A stretch of 63,441 nt of DNA. It comes from Gammaproteobacteria bacterium LSUCC0112. GTDB lineage: Bacteria > Pseudomonadota > Gammaproteobacteria > Pseudomonadales > Pseudohongiellaceae. The stretch covers positions 741,867-805,307 of the forward strand of contig SPIB01000002.1 in the NCBI GenBank assembly GCA_004535785.1, written 5' to 3'. The notes below the pieces were generated by a model. That model was given only the letters and a program-made list of their open reading frames with translations, made no database searches and was not told the origin of the DNA. Below, piece after piece: positions 42,489 to 50,554 of this stretch. The first letter of the stretch is position 1; the number at the start of each line of letters is the position of its first letter. The position numbers were made by a program, and so were the translations under genes.

Positions 42489-44036
42489 TCATCGAATCCC
42501 CACCCGCTCATGTGCCAGCCTTTCAGCACGGCGCAGATCATTGGCCACCTGCGTATTCACGTCAAAGACCATCACCGATCGTGACTCCAGATCATAGACC
42601 GGCCACTCAGGTATACCGGCGTGATTGGGATTGCCGTGGCGAGCGAAGGCGATCCATGCTTCACTCATAGCCGCTTCAACTTTGTCAGCACCGGGGCGCG
42701 CATTAGGATTGGACGTCGCGTTGCTGAACACAAACGGAATCTCCGAGCCGTGCGCGGCACGCAGTCGTTCGGTGGCCGGGAATTCAAACACGTATTGGTA
42801 AACCGGCGCGGATGCTTGGTGGACGGCAGCCAGCATGTTGGATCCTTGCGTGAACCGGGCGGAGCGGATGCCGATGAAAATCTCCCAGGGTGTTGCGTCG
42901 GGCCGGGCCTCACGGTACTGGCTGATCAGGAACTCGGCCCGGTCATCGTAGCTATTGGCAATATCGTCGAGCAAGGCTTGTTCACTCATGTTGCGATCGC
43001 TGTCTGGCGCATACAAAGTGTGCTCGTCCTTGTTGGCACCAATCATGATTGGAATACCACGCGCGCTGGGGGCTGATACGCCCATAAACATATCCGTGGG
43101 CAATACGAAGCCATCCACAACCGGACTGAGTGCAATGTCGGTGCGCCCTGTTTCTGTGACCGCCGCGAGCACTGTTTCAAACGGCAAGGCTTGCAGCTCG
43201 GCAACCGAGCTTACATTCAGACGCTGCATAACGGTTTGCGCATTCTGCACTGCTCTTGCCGCAGGTAAGCCGGCGCGAGTGGGGCCGCTCTGAATGATGC
43301 CTTTGTGGAACAACCCTTGTGCGGCCGGAATGCCCAGCAGGGTTGCAACTTTGGATCCGCCGCCGGATTCTCCGAAGATAGTGACATTGTCTGGATTGCC
43401 GCCGAACTGGCGAATATTATCGCGCACCCATTGCAACGCCAGTACCGCATCGAGCAACCCGACGTTGCCGGATTCAGCATACGCCTCCCCGCCCGCTTCG
43501 GCCAGATACAGATGTCCAAACACGTTTAACCGGTGATTGATGCTGATCACAATCACATCGCCACGTTCCGCCAGCGCAGGGCCGTCGTACAAGGGTTCCG
43601 AACCGGCACCCGCGTAGTAACCGCGACCGTGCAACCACACCATCACAGGACGATCTGTTGAATCATTAGCCGGTGCCCAGACATTGAGCACCAGGCAGTT
43701 CTCGCTCATCGGCAAAAATTCGCTGCGCTCCAGACTGCGCCGACCAGGCTCGCCGCCTTGAGGACATACATCACCAAACCGATCGGCATCACGAACGCCA
43801 TCCCATGGTGCGACCGGTAGCGCAGGTTTGAAGCGGCGTTCACCACTGGTGTCCTGGCCGTAGTGAATACCTTTAAACACATAGACATTACGCGTGTCAT
43901 GTTTAAAACCGCGGAGCTGTCCGGCCCGGGTATCAACCACCACGTCCGCATGAGTTATCGGACTGGTCACGGCCCAGGTAAGTAACACACACAGAAATAA
44001 ACGGGTAGTGATAGATATTGCTTGTTTGAATGCCAT
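42489..44036 (-). CDS. Secreted type B carboxylesterase
   Basis: 515 residues from the ATG at 44036, which follows GGGAGCAAG; the frame is open to 44060. Signal peptide ([20 protein letters not shown]...SPITHA|D). Carboxylesterase/lipase-type alpha/beta hydrolase: oxyanion NVWAPAND...VWLHGRGYY, nucleophile elbow [10 protein letters not shown], and the catalytic histidine in [10 protein letters not shown]. Family type B (p-nitrobenzyl-esterase-like). Substrate unknown; extracytoplasmic location. Confidence 0.92.
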   Translation of the reverse strand: MAFKQAISITTRLFLCVLLTWAVTSPITHADVVVDTRAGQLRGFKHDTRNVYVFKGIHYGQDTSGERRFKPALPVAPWDGVRDADRFGDVCPQGGEPGRRSLERSEFLPMSENCLVLNVWAPANDSTDRPVMVWLHGRGYYAGAGSEPLYDGPALAERGDVIVISINHRLNVFGHLYLAEAGGEAYAESGNVGLLDAVLALQWVRDNIRQFGGNPDNVTIFGESGGGSKVATLLGIPAAQGLFHKGIIQSGPTRAGLPAARAVQNAQTVMQRLNVSSVAELQALPFETVLAAVTETGRTDIALSPVVDGFVLPTDMFMGVSAPSARGIPIMIGANKDEHTLYAPDSDRNMSEQALLDDIANSYDDRAEFLISQYREARPDATPWEIFIGIRSARFTQGSNMLAAVHQASAPVYQYVFEFPATERLRAAHGSEIPFVFSNATSNPNARPGADKVEAAMSEAWIAFARHGNPNHAGIPEWPVYDLESRSVMVFDVNTQVANDLRRAERLAHERVGIR

Positions 44037-44192
44037 TTTTTCTTGCTCCCTGCAAGGCAACTTAACGGTGAACTAACGATGTGGGCAGGGCAGTCAAGCT
44101 GCCCGAACCCGGAATAGCTTATGCGCATACCATGGCATACAGCACCGCATCTAGCCAGAACAGATCACCGCAAATCAGAGGGTATTCACCGC

Positions 44193-44645
44193 TCAGGACG
44201 CCTCAGCCAACGCCGCCAACTGATCCGCCACGGCCGACCAGCCTTCGACAAATCCCATTTGCCGGTGTTGCTCCATATCGTCGACTGACCAATGCCGCGC
44301 GCTGGCGGTATAACGCGTACCATTGCCTTCGGCTTCCAGCTCAAAAATACCGATCATAAACGCCTTTTGCGGATACCAGCCTTGTTTGATGGCGTCGGTG
44401 CAGACAAAGCGCCTGCCCGGCTCTACATCCAGAAAAATGCCTTCGTTCACATGGACTTCACCATCCGGGCCAAACATAGTGGTGTTAAACACACCACCGG
44501 CTTTCCACTCAATGGCGTCGACTTCGGCTCGCCATGGCACCGGGCACCACCACTCCGGCAAACGTTCGGTGATGATTTGCCACACGAGCGAAGGTGGTGC
44601 ATCGATGTACCGGCTGATACTCAGCTCATTGGTTATACCTGACAT
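44193..44645 (-). CDS. SRPBCC / AHSA1-type ligand-binding domain protein
   Basis: 150 residues of the START-like helix-grip fold: SRYIDAPPSLVWQIITERLPEWW, ...GRRFVCTDAI and FELEAEGNGTRYTASARHWS, then EGWSAVADQLAALA, the AHSA1 C-terminus. Cytoplasmic hydrophobic-ligand-binding protein; specific function unknown. Its ATG shares a base with the stop of the VOC gene (TGATG), and the trio with DUF1428 forms an operon of small stress/metabolite-type proteins. Confidence 0.88.
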   Translation of the reverse strand: MSGITNELSISRYIDAPPSLVWQIITERLPEWWCPVPWRAEVDAIEWKAGGVFNTTMFGPDGEVHVNEGIFLDVEPGRRFVCTDAIKQGWYPQKAFMIGIFELEAEGNGTRYTASARHWSVDDMEQHRQMGFVEGWSAVADQLAALAEAS

Positions 44646-45448
44646 CAGTGCAAACCTCCTTTGGACCCTACCAGATTAAAGGCCGCGCCCTGAGGATCCA
44701 TGCCGCTGATGATATAGTCGCCGCCCGGTACTTCCGCCGGACCATAAAAAACCTGACCACCGTTGTCAGCAACCGCTTTTGCGGCCATATCGATATCTGG
44801 AACGCGGAAATAGTAAGACCACATAGGCACAGGCATTTCTGTGGGCTTGGGCATAATGGCACCAATCATGGCGCCATGACGAATAAACTCGTATTTGCCC
44901 ATAGGCCCCATATCCATATGGCCGTCTTTAACCCAACCGAACAAGTCGCCGTAAAAAGCCCATGCGCTGTCAGGATTCGTGCTGGCCAATTCATTCCACC
45001 CGCAATGGCCGGGGCGTGCCAGATCGGATGCAAATGAATAACTCGGTTCGTCGCTTTCACCACGCATCACGTAAAACGGCACACCCTGCGCATCCGTCAC
45101 CATGGCGATACGACCGGCACCCGGGATGTCGGCTGCGGGCATCATGACACTGCCGCCGGCTGCGGTGAGACTGTCGAGGCATGCGTCCACATCGTCAACG
45201 CCCACATAACCCAACCACACGGGCACCGCACCACCGGCTTTCATGTCGTCATCCAGTTGCATCATGCCGCCCACCGACGTCTCAATCCCTGATTTTGTGT
45301 CTGTGGCGTTAAAAAACCAATAAGCTGCGCCAGGCATACCGCTATCAACAATATTCCACCCAACCACCTTGCTATAGAACGCGCGCGCGCCATTGATATC
45401 GCTCGTTAGCAGTTCATACCAGATAAACTCTCCATGTTTATTTCGCAT
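44645..45448 (-). CDS. VOC-family (glyoxalase/bleomycin-resistance fold) protein, two domains
   Basis: 267 residues from the ATG at 45448, which has GGAG upstream; the open frame extends to 45478 inside the previous gene. Two tandem VOC domains: FIWYELLTSDINGARAFYSKVVGW and CGWNELASTNPDSAWAFYGDLFGW. Such double-domain proteins are often listed as hydroxylases or glyoxalase-like enzymes; metal ligands are not complete enough to call glyoxalase I. Coupled to DUF1428 and SRPBCC genes. Confidence 0.88.
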   Translation of the reverse strand: MRNKHGEFIWYELLTSDINGARAFYSKVVGWNIVDSGMPGAAYWFFNATDTKSGIETSVGGMMQLDDDMKAGGAVPVWLGYVGVDDVDACLDSLTAAGGSVMMPAADIPGAGRIAMVTDAQGVPFYVMRGESDEPSYSFASDLARPGHCGWNELASTNPDSAWAFYGDLFGWVKDGHMDMGPMGKYEFIRHGAMIGAIMPKPTEMPVPMWSYYFRVPDIDMAAKAVADNGGQVFYGPAEVPGGDYIISGMDPQGAAFNLVGSKGGLH

Positions 45449-45449
45449 G

Positions 45450-45821
45450 TTATTTCTCCAGGGTAACAATCGGGACAAATCCGCCCCAGATCATGCGCTT
45501 GCCATCAAATGGAATGGGATTTTTTGCGGGATCCATGCGCGGGTCGTCGAGCATGCCGCTGTGCATTTTTTCGTACGCGACATCGCGGGTTGCTTTATCG
45601 GGCCATTCAATCCAGGAGAACACCACCACCTCATCCGGGGTTGCCTTCACAGCGCCTTTAAAGTCAGTCACTTTGCCATCTGGCACATCGTCACCCCAGC
45701 ATTCAAGAATGCGTAACGCACCCAATTCCAAAAATATTTCATCTGCCATTTTGGCGTGGTCAATAAACGCCTGCTTATTGGCCAAGGGTACTGCAATCAC
45801 AAAACCGTCTACATAAGACAT
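45450..45821 (-). CDS. DUF1428 family protein
   Basis: 123 residues from the ATG at 45821 (MSYVDGFVIAVPLANKQAFI) with GGGAGAAG upstream; the frame extends to 45854. Conserved DUF1428 features: LGALRILECWGDDVPDGKVTDF, VVFSWIEWPDKATRD, and the ending FDGKRMIWGGF. A dimeric alpha/beta-barrel-like small protein of unknown function. First gene of the trio with VOC and SRPBCC. Confidence 0.9.
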   Translation of the reverse strand: MSYVDGFVIAVPLANKQAFIDHAKMADEIFLELGALRILECWGDDVPDGKVTDFKGAVKATPDEVVVFSWIEWPDKATRDVAYEKMHSGMLDDPRMDPAKNPIPFDGKRMIWGGFVPIVTLEK

Positions 45822-45948
45822 GAGGACTTCTCCCTGTTGTTTGTCGGACTTCATTTTTCGGAGTAAAGTTATTTACATCATTTCCTTGCTACAAAAAGCT
45901 TACCCAACATTCTAAAAACTACAATCACTTTTTTCGGAGAAACCTGAC

Positions 45949-46983
45949 ATGCCCCTGAAAACCGCAATCCTGTCGGCTATAAAACTGAGCTACGCATGGG
46001 CAATGTCGTTGTGGTTAGCGCCCGCCTTGCTGTCAGGCGGCACTGCGATTGCCCAGCAATCCGTGCAGTTACTGGACAGTGCCTGTACACCCAGCGTCAA
46101 CGCGCCGGTTACCGACCCGGGCACCAACCGTACCTGGGTATTGGATTATCCGTGTGATCTGCAGCCCGGTGAGGACGTGACTTTTATCCTGAACCTTCAC
46201 GGTGGCGGCTCAAACACAGCCTATCAACATGCCTATTTTCCGGCGTGGGAACTCAAGGAAAAATACCGTTTGGTGGTCGCAACGCCCTATTCACCTGTCG
46301 CCCGGTGGCGCCCTGAAGATGATCAATATTTACAGAATATTGTGACCACTGTGACTGACGCTGTAGGCAAAGAAAATATCCGCGCATTCTGGCTGGCGGG
46401 CCACTCACAAGGTGGACTGACATCACGACGTCTGATTTGTACAGAATTTTTTGAGAACAAAGTGGATGGATTCGCGAGCTTGTCCGGGGGACGCCTTGGC
46501 GGAGCGCCGCAACGCTCACCCAATGCAGGTCGTCCGCGTCAGGCCGATGCACCACCACCGGCAGCGCCTGCAACTGCGGCTACACCACCGGCTGCGCCAG
46601 CCGCGCCTGCGCCCGAGCCTGCCTGCAATTTCTCTCACATTTATGCGATTGGTGAGTATGAAATTGTGTCGTTACCCGATACCTCGGCATTGGCCACACG
46701 TTACAACTGCAGCGCTCGTGTACGCCGCGACGATGTGGTGGATACCGACGCTGGAAAAACTTACGACAGTCGCAGCCAGAATCCGGGCACGCGCGAATGG
46801 GGTCTGCTGCCACGACCGGGTACTGCCGAGGTTTATGAATACCCAGATTGCGACGACGGCCGCGTGATTGCCGATGTCGTGCGGTTGGATAAGGGGCATA
46901 CGGAGGGTTTTGAGCCCAACATCATGGATACCATAGTATCGATGATGGTGCGCGCGTCCGGGGGCAAGATTCAGGGGAATTGA
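45949..46983 (+). CDS. Secreted alpha/beta hydrolase (PHB-depolymerase-like esterase)
   Basis: 344 residues with an N-terminal signal peptide (AWAMSLWLAPALLSGGTAIAQ). The oxyanion region LNLHGGGSN and nucleophile elbow FWLAGHSQGGL point to a LpqC/esterase-like alpha/beta hydrolase. A low-complexity Ala-Pro linker (APATAATPPAAPAAPAPEP) interrupts the domain after the nucleophile. The catalytic His is likely in LDKGHTEGF. Substrate unknown. Confidence 0.85.
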   Translation: MPLKTAILSAIKLSYAWAMSLWLAPALLSGGTAIAQQSVQLLDSACTPSVNAPVTDPGTNRTWVLDYPCDLQPGEDVTFILNLHGGGSNTAYQHAYFPAWELKEKYRLVVATPYSPVARWRPEDDQYLQNIVTTVTDAVGKENIRAFWLAGHSQGGLTSRRLICTEFFENKVDGFASLSGGRLGGAPQRSPNAGRPRQADAPPPAAPATAATPPAAPAAPAPEPACNFSHIYAIGEYEIVSLPDTSALATRYNCSARVRRDDVVDTDAGKTYDSRSQNPGTREWGLLPRPGTAEVYEYPDCDDGRVIADVVRLDKGHTEGFEPNIMDTIVSMMVRASGGKIQGN

Positions 46984-47026
46984 TATTCAGACCTCTACCC
47001 AAGAACAAGAAAAGCTATTGTTGCAA

Positions 47027-47338
47027 ATGGCCATCCGGCAGGCATCTCGCGGTAGAGGTTCAACTTTTTTTCATTTGCTACTCCCTTTTAGCCTGACGGT
47101 GTCCTTTGTGATTTTCACAGTGCTTCCAATGGCATTCATAAGAATCGCGCCTGAACCTCCGAATTGGTTTTATATCTACCTGACATTCAGCCCGGTCCCT
47201 ACTGTGCTAGTCACCAGCCTGATATACAGCACATTAAGAGGTCGTCGGCTTAAACCCATTATTGCCAAATTGCGTTTGCAAAATGAGGCCATAGAGGATT
47301 CCAAACAGGAAACAGACATACCCCACACTAAGAATTAA
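47027..47338 (+). CDS. Small membrane protein of unknown function
   Basis: 103 residues from the ATG at 47027 (frame open with TTG codons at 47018 and 47021). Two transmembrane helices (LLLPFSLTVSFVIFTVLPMAF and FYIYLTFSPVPTVLVTSLIY) and a charged C-terminal tail (RLQNEAIEDSKQETD). No family recognised. It lies between the esterase gene and the BrnTA operon on the same strand. Confidence 0.6.
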   Translation: MAIRQASRGRGSTFFHLLLPFSLTVSFVIFTVLPMAFIRIAPEPPNWFYIYLTFSPVPTVLVTSLIYSTLRGRRLKPIIAKLRLQNEAIEDSKQETDIPHTKN

Positions 47339-47364
47339 ATGTTGGGCATGGACGCCAATCAGAT

Positions 47365-47379
47365 ATACATATATTGTAT
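47365..47379. promoter_or_regulatory. Palindrome upstream of brnTA (candidate operator)
   Basis: ATACA-TATAT-TGTAT, a 15-bp palindrome just before the BrnT start, in the place where BrnA autoregulation would act. Confidence 0.5.
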
Positions 47380-47388
47380 GCATAGGAT

Positions 47389-47667
47389 ATGCACTTGGAT
47401 TTTGAATTTGATCGCGACAAGGCAGTCGCTAATCTTAAAAAGCATGGAGTTTCTTTCCACGAAGCTCTTGCGGCCATACTTGATCCTCAGGCATTGGCTC
47501 AAGAGAATAAAGATTCATTTGATGAGAATAGATGGATCCTGTTAGGCATGAGCAAACTCGATCGATTATTGGTCGTCATTTATACATTGAGAGCAGACAG
47601 CATCCGATTGATTTCAGCTCGTAAAGCCACTGGCAAGGAGAGCAAAGAGTATGCGCGACGAATATGA
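47389..47667 (+). CDS. brnT: BrnT-family ribonuclease toxin
   Basis: 92 residues of the RelE-like BrnT fold, which cleaves RNA and inhibits growth. Typical blocks: FEFDRDKAVANLKKHGVSFHEA, ENRWILLGMSKLDRLLVVIYT and RLISARKATGKESKEY. The ATG at 47389 has no room for a normal ribosome site, so it may be leaderless. It overlaps the antitoxin gene by 17 bases. Confidence 0.92.
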   Translation: MHLDFEFDRDKAVANLKKHGVSFHEALAAILDPQALAQENKDSFDENRWILLGMSKLDRLLVVIYTLRADSIRLISARKATGKESKEYARRI

Positions 47668-47944
47668 TTTTTCAAATGCAAATAAAGCGACTGACATAAA
47701 ACATCTTGCAGAGTTGCAGGCCATTCCTTTAGGTAAAACACGCATCACAATAATGCTAGATGATGATGTGATTGGTCAGTTCAAAAAACTGGCAGAGTCT
47801 TCTGGAACGGGGTACCAGACTCTGATCAACCAAACACTGCGCAAATCTCTGGAAGCAGAACCCGTCAATGCGGATTTATTACGCAAAGTGATCCGTGAAG
47901 AACTAGCCGTTTACATCACTCCAGCAGATCACTCGCCGCGGTAG
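47651..47944 (+). CDS. brnA: BrnA-family antitoxin
   Basis: 97 residues: an N-terminal flexible region (MRDEYDFSNANKATDIKHL) and a C-terminal ribbon-helix-helix (KTRITIMLDDDVIGQFKKLAESSGTGYQTLINQTLRKSL split) DNA-binding domain. It would neutralise BrnT and repress the operon. Its 3' end is antisense to the end of the DUF885 gene (29-base convergent overlap). Confidence 0.9.
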   Translation: MRDEYDFSNANKATDIKHLAELQAIPLGKTRITIMLDDDVIGQFKKLAESSGTGYQTLINQTLRKSLEAEPVNADLLRKVIREELAVYITPADHSPR

Positions 47945-49205
47945 GAGTTTTTAACAATTCTTCGAACACCGCCCAACGTTCCTCATCCGTATCAGCATGT
48001 CGCTCGATGTAGTCACGGACAATATCCAGACCAAGCGTGTAGTTGATGACATAAGCACGATAGGTGTCATCAAAATCAAAACTCTGCTCAGCACGGGAGC
48101 GCGACAGAAAACGGTATTTCATGGCCAACTCGATGGCTTGCTCGCGCGTGATGTCGCCGTCCAGATACTCGCGGCTGATTTGTGTCCGCGCATTACTCAA
48201 CTTGCTCATCAACGCGCTGACCGCTTCAAAACGGGCACCATCCTCCGGATTCAAACCGGCAATCGGGTACAATATCTTTTGCTCATACGCCAGGCGCGTT
48301 TCTCCGGGAAACGCCAATTCAACCCCAAAATTGGCCGAACCCTCAGCAAACAAACTGGCCGGCGCAAACAAGGGGAACACCTGATATTCCAGCCAGCCAT
48401 TTTGTTTGACAAAGCGGTTGTCGACATAAAGATTCCACACATGGTGTCCGGGATAACCTTCATGGCAACCCAGATCCAGCGCGCGTGTGATCAGGAACGG
48501 CTGATCCAGATTTACCTGAATTAATGAGCGGTTGTCGCCCTGATACCAGTTATAACCACTCCACGGTTTATCCGTTACAAATTCAAGATCAAAACGTTCA
48601 TCGGCTGGCAACTCGTAATGTGCGACAGTGCGAGCCCGACATTCGGCGATCGCCGCTTCCATCACCGCAGGCACTTTGTCACGCGACACAATGAGTTTGT
48701 CTCGCAAAGCCTGGACTCTGTCTCCCAAGGGCGTATCACCGGGCAACAAAATCTCCAGTTCCGCCAGAGCCGCGTCGAATTCAGCATAATCATAGGCAGG
48801 TGGGACAGCATCGTAGAGCAATGCCGCTTCCTCATTAAACGACAGTCGCTCACCATTCGCCATACGCATCCGCGTGCTGAGTGCAAGCATGTTACGGCGC
48901 AGCTGCACTAACCGCGCCTCTTCGCCGGCGTCAGCCTCGGCATCATTGAGTGCGGTGGTGATGGCGGCAGCCTCGGCCAGCTGTGCTGACAACGGCAGTG
49001 CTGTCGAGCGTGCCTGTTCCCGCCACTCGGCGGGACCGGTGTAGGCATCTACAAAATGGCTGTCGATTTCGCCAAATGCCAGTGAGAGTTTGACATAGCG
49101 CTCGGCCAGTCCGTCCAAACCTTCACTGGCATGCACGGACGGCAACAAGCCCAGAAAAATCAAGGGTGTCAGTGTGTTAATCAGTGGCTTGAAGGTGAGC
49201 GACAT
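47916..49205 (-). CDS. Secreted DUF885-family metallopeptidase-like protein
   Basis: 429 residues from the ATG at 49205, which starts a signal peptide (LTFKPLINTLTPLIFLGLLPSVHA|S); the frame extends to 49277. DUF885 hallmark: LGCHEGYPGHHVWNLY, a HExxxHH metal-binding motif, with the glutamate region FAEGSANFGVELAF downstream, which likely makes a zinc site. Members resemble carboxypeptidases, but the activity is mostly uncharacterised. It converges with brnA over 29 bases. Confidence 0.88.
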   Translation of the reverse strand: MSLTFKPLINTLTPLIFLGLLPSVHASEGLDGLAERYVKLSLAFGEIDSHFVDAYTGPAEWREQARSTALPLSAQLAEAAAITTALNDAEADAGEEARLVQLRRNMLALSTRMRMANGERLSFNEEAALLYDAVPPAYDYAEFDAALAELEILLPGDTPLGDRVQALRDKLIVSRDKVPAVMEAAIAECRARTVAHYELPADERFDLEFVTDKPWSGYNWYQGDNRSLIQVNLDQPFLITRALDLGCHEGYPGHHVWNLYVDNRFVKQNGWLEYQVFPLFAPASLFAEGSANFGVELAFPGETRLAYEQKILYPIAGLNPEDGARFEAVSALMSKLSNARTQISREYLDGDITREQAIELAMKYRFLSRSRAEQSFDFDDTYRAYVINYTLGLDIVRDYIERHADTDEERWAVFEELLKTPTAASDLLE

Positions 49206-49377
49206 GGAATTGACTCGTAACGGAACGGAAGCAAAAGCATAAAGAGAGTTTTTCGTGAAGTCCATGCCTGCAGACACTTGTCAGCGTCTTGCGCCTGTGC
49301 TGCAATCGGTTCACGCGTGAGACACCAATTTGCAAAAACAAAGTCCACGGACCGGACACATCCATGGGAGTCCTGGT

Positions 49378-50409
49378 ATGAAAAAACGATCGACTACATC
49401 GTCATCAACCACCTTGCTGACGGGCGTGTTGTTATGCACCGCCCTGTCGCAGGCATTCGCCAACGACTACGTTGCGCCGCGCACGGAATGGGGCCACCCT
49501 GAACTGCGCGGGGTATGGAACTTCAGTTCCTCTATCCCCCTGCAACGACCCGCCGCGTTGGGCGAACGCGCCTTGTACACCGTTGAAGAAGTTCAGGCTC
49601 AGGAACAAACCCGCATTCAACGCGAACAGGCGGGTATCGAACTGACCAACATTATCGGTGGCACCATCGGCGGTTATAACGACTTCTGGCTGGAAACCAA
49701 TCCTTTAGATTTTAATTTGCGCACCTCATTGATTATCGACCCGCCCAATGGCCGTTTACCCCCCGTGGTACCGGACGCCCCGACGGGTTATGGCGGTCTC
49801 GGTCCGGACAGTGCGGGGGAGCGCCCGGTCCGCTTTACCGTTGGCGGCGTCGGCAAAGCGGGTCCTGAGGACAGGGGACTTTCAGAGCGTTGCCTGATGG
49901 GTTTTAACTCGGTACCTCCTTTTGAACCCAGCCTGTACAACAACAATCTGCAGATTTTCCAGACTGAAGATCACGTGGTGATTTTTAATGAAATGGTACA
50001 CGAAGCACGTATCGTTTCCCTGGATGGCAGCCCACACATTCCTGGCAACATTACCCAATGGAACGGGGACTCCAGAGGATACTGGGACGGCGAAACGTTG
50101 GTGGTAGAGACGCGTAATTTCAACAACAAAACCCAGACTTTTGCCGGTGTAGGTGTCAGCGCCGACAAGCTGCTGACAGAGCGATTCACCCGTTCAGGTG
50201 CTGATCAGGTGGACTACCGTTATACCGTCGAGGACGCCAAAGCGTTTACCGCCTCTGTTACCGCCGAAATCCCCATGTTCCGTATGGACGGCGAGCTTTA
50301 CGAATATGCCTGCCATGAAGGCAATTATGGCCTGGTGAACGTTCTGCAAGGCGCCCGGGTCGAAGAAGGCACGTGGGACTACGAGAACAACCGTGCCATA
50401 CAGAACTGA
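49378..50409 (+). CDS. Secreted protein of unknown function
   Basis: 343 residues from the ATG at 49378, which follows GGGAG and starts a signal peptide (KKRSTTSSSTTLLTGVLLCT...SQAFA|N); the frame is open to 49330. Conserved-looking blocks include PELRGVWNFSS, GLSERCLMGFNS, NEMVHEARIVSLDGSPH and WNGDSRGYWDGETLVVETRNF, a pattern shared by a large uncharacterised family of secreted proteins. It may be functionally paired with the PQQ-type dehydrogenase downstream. Confidence 0.75.
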   Translation: MKKRSTTSSSTTLLTGVLLCTALSQAFANDYVAPRTEWGHPELRGVWNFSSSIPLQRPAALGERALYTVEEVQAQEQTRIQREQAGIELTNIIGGTIGGYNDFWLETNPLDFNLRTSLIIDPPNGRLPPVVPDAPTGYGGLGPDSAGERPVRFTVGGVGKAGPEDRGLSERCLMGFNSVPPFEPSLYNNNLQIFQTEDHVVIFNEMVHEARIVSLDGSPHIPGNITQWNGDSRGYWDGETLVVETRNFNNKTQTFAGVGVSADKLLTERFTRSGADQVDYRYTVEDAKAFTASVTAEIPMFRMDGELYEYACHEGNYGLVNVLQGARVEEGTWDYENNRAIQN

Positions 50410-50424
50410 AATCGGCGGCATCAG

Positions 50425-50503
50425 CCCGGTGGCAGTTGAGCAGTTCCTCGTAACGACGCTGCGCGTCTGATTGTTGCTCGCTCACTGCTCAACTGCCGCC
50501 GGG
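50425..50503. repeat. Large inverted repeat / structured element
   Basis: CCCGGTGGCAGTTGAGCAGT (50425-50444) pairs with ACTGCTCAACTGCCGCCGGG (50484-50503), 19 of 20 positions (one G-T). The 39-base loop contains a second hairpin GACGC-TGC-GCGTC (50455-50467). It lies 15 bases after the stop codon of the upstream gene and could be a rho-dependent or structure-type terminator, an RNA element or a palindromic mobile-type repeat. No T-run follows. Confidence 0.75.
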
Positions 50504-50554
50504 CGGTCCATCAGATCGTGTACCACCAACAATTGTAATTAAAAAGGCGTCACC

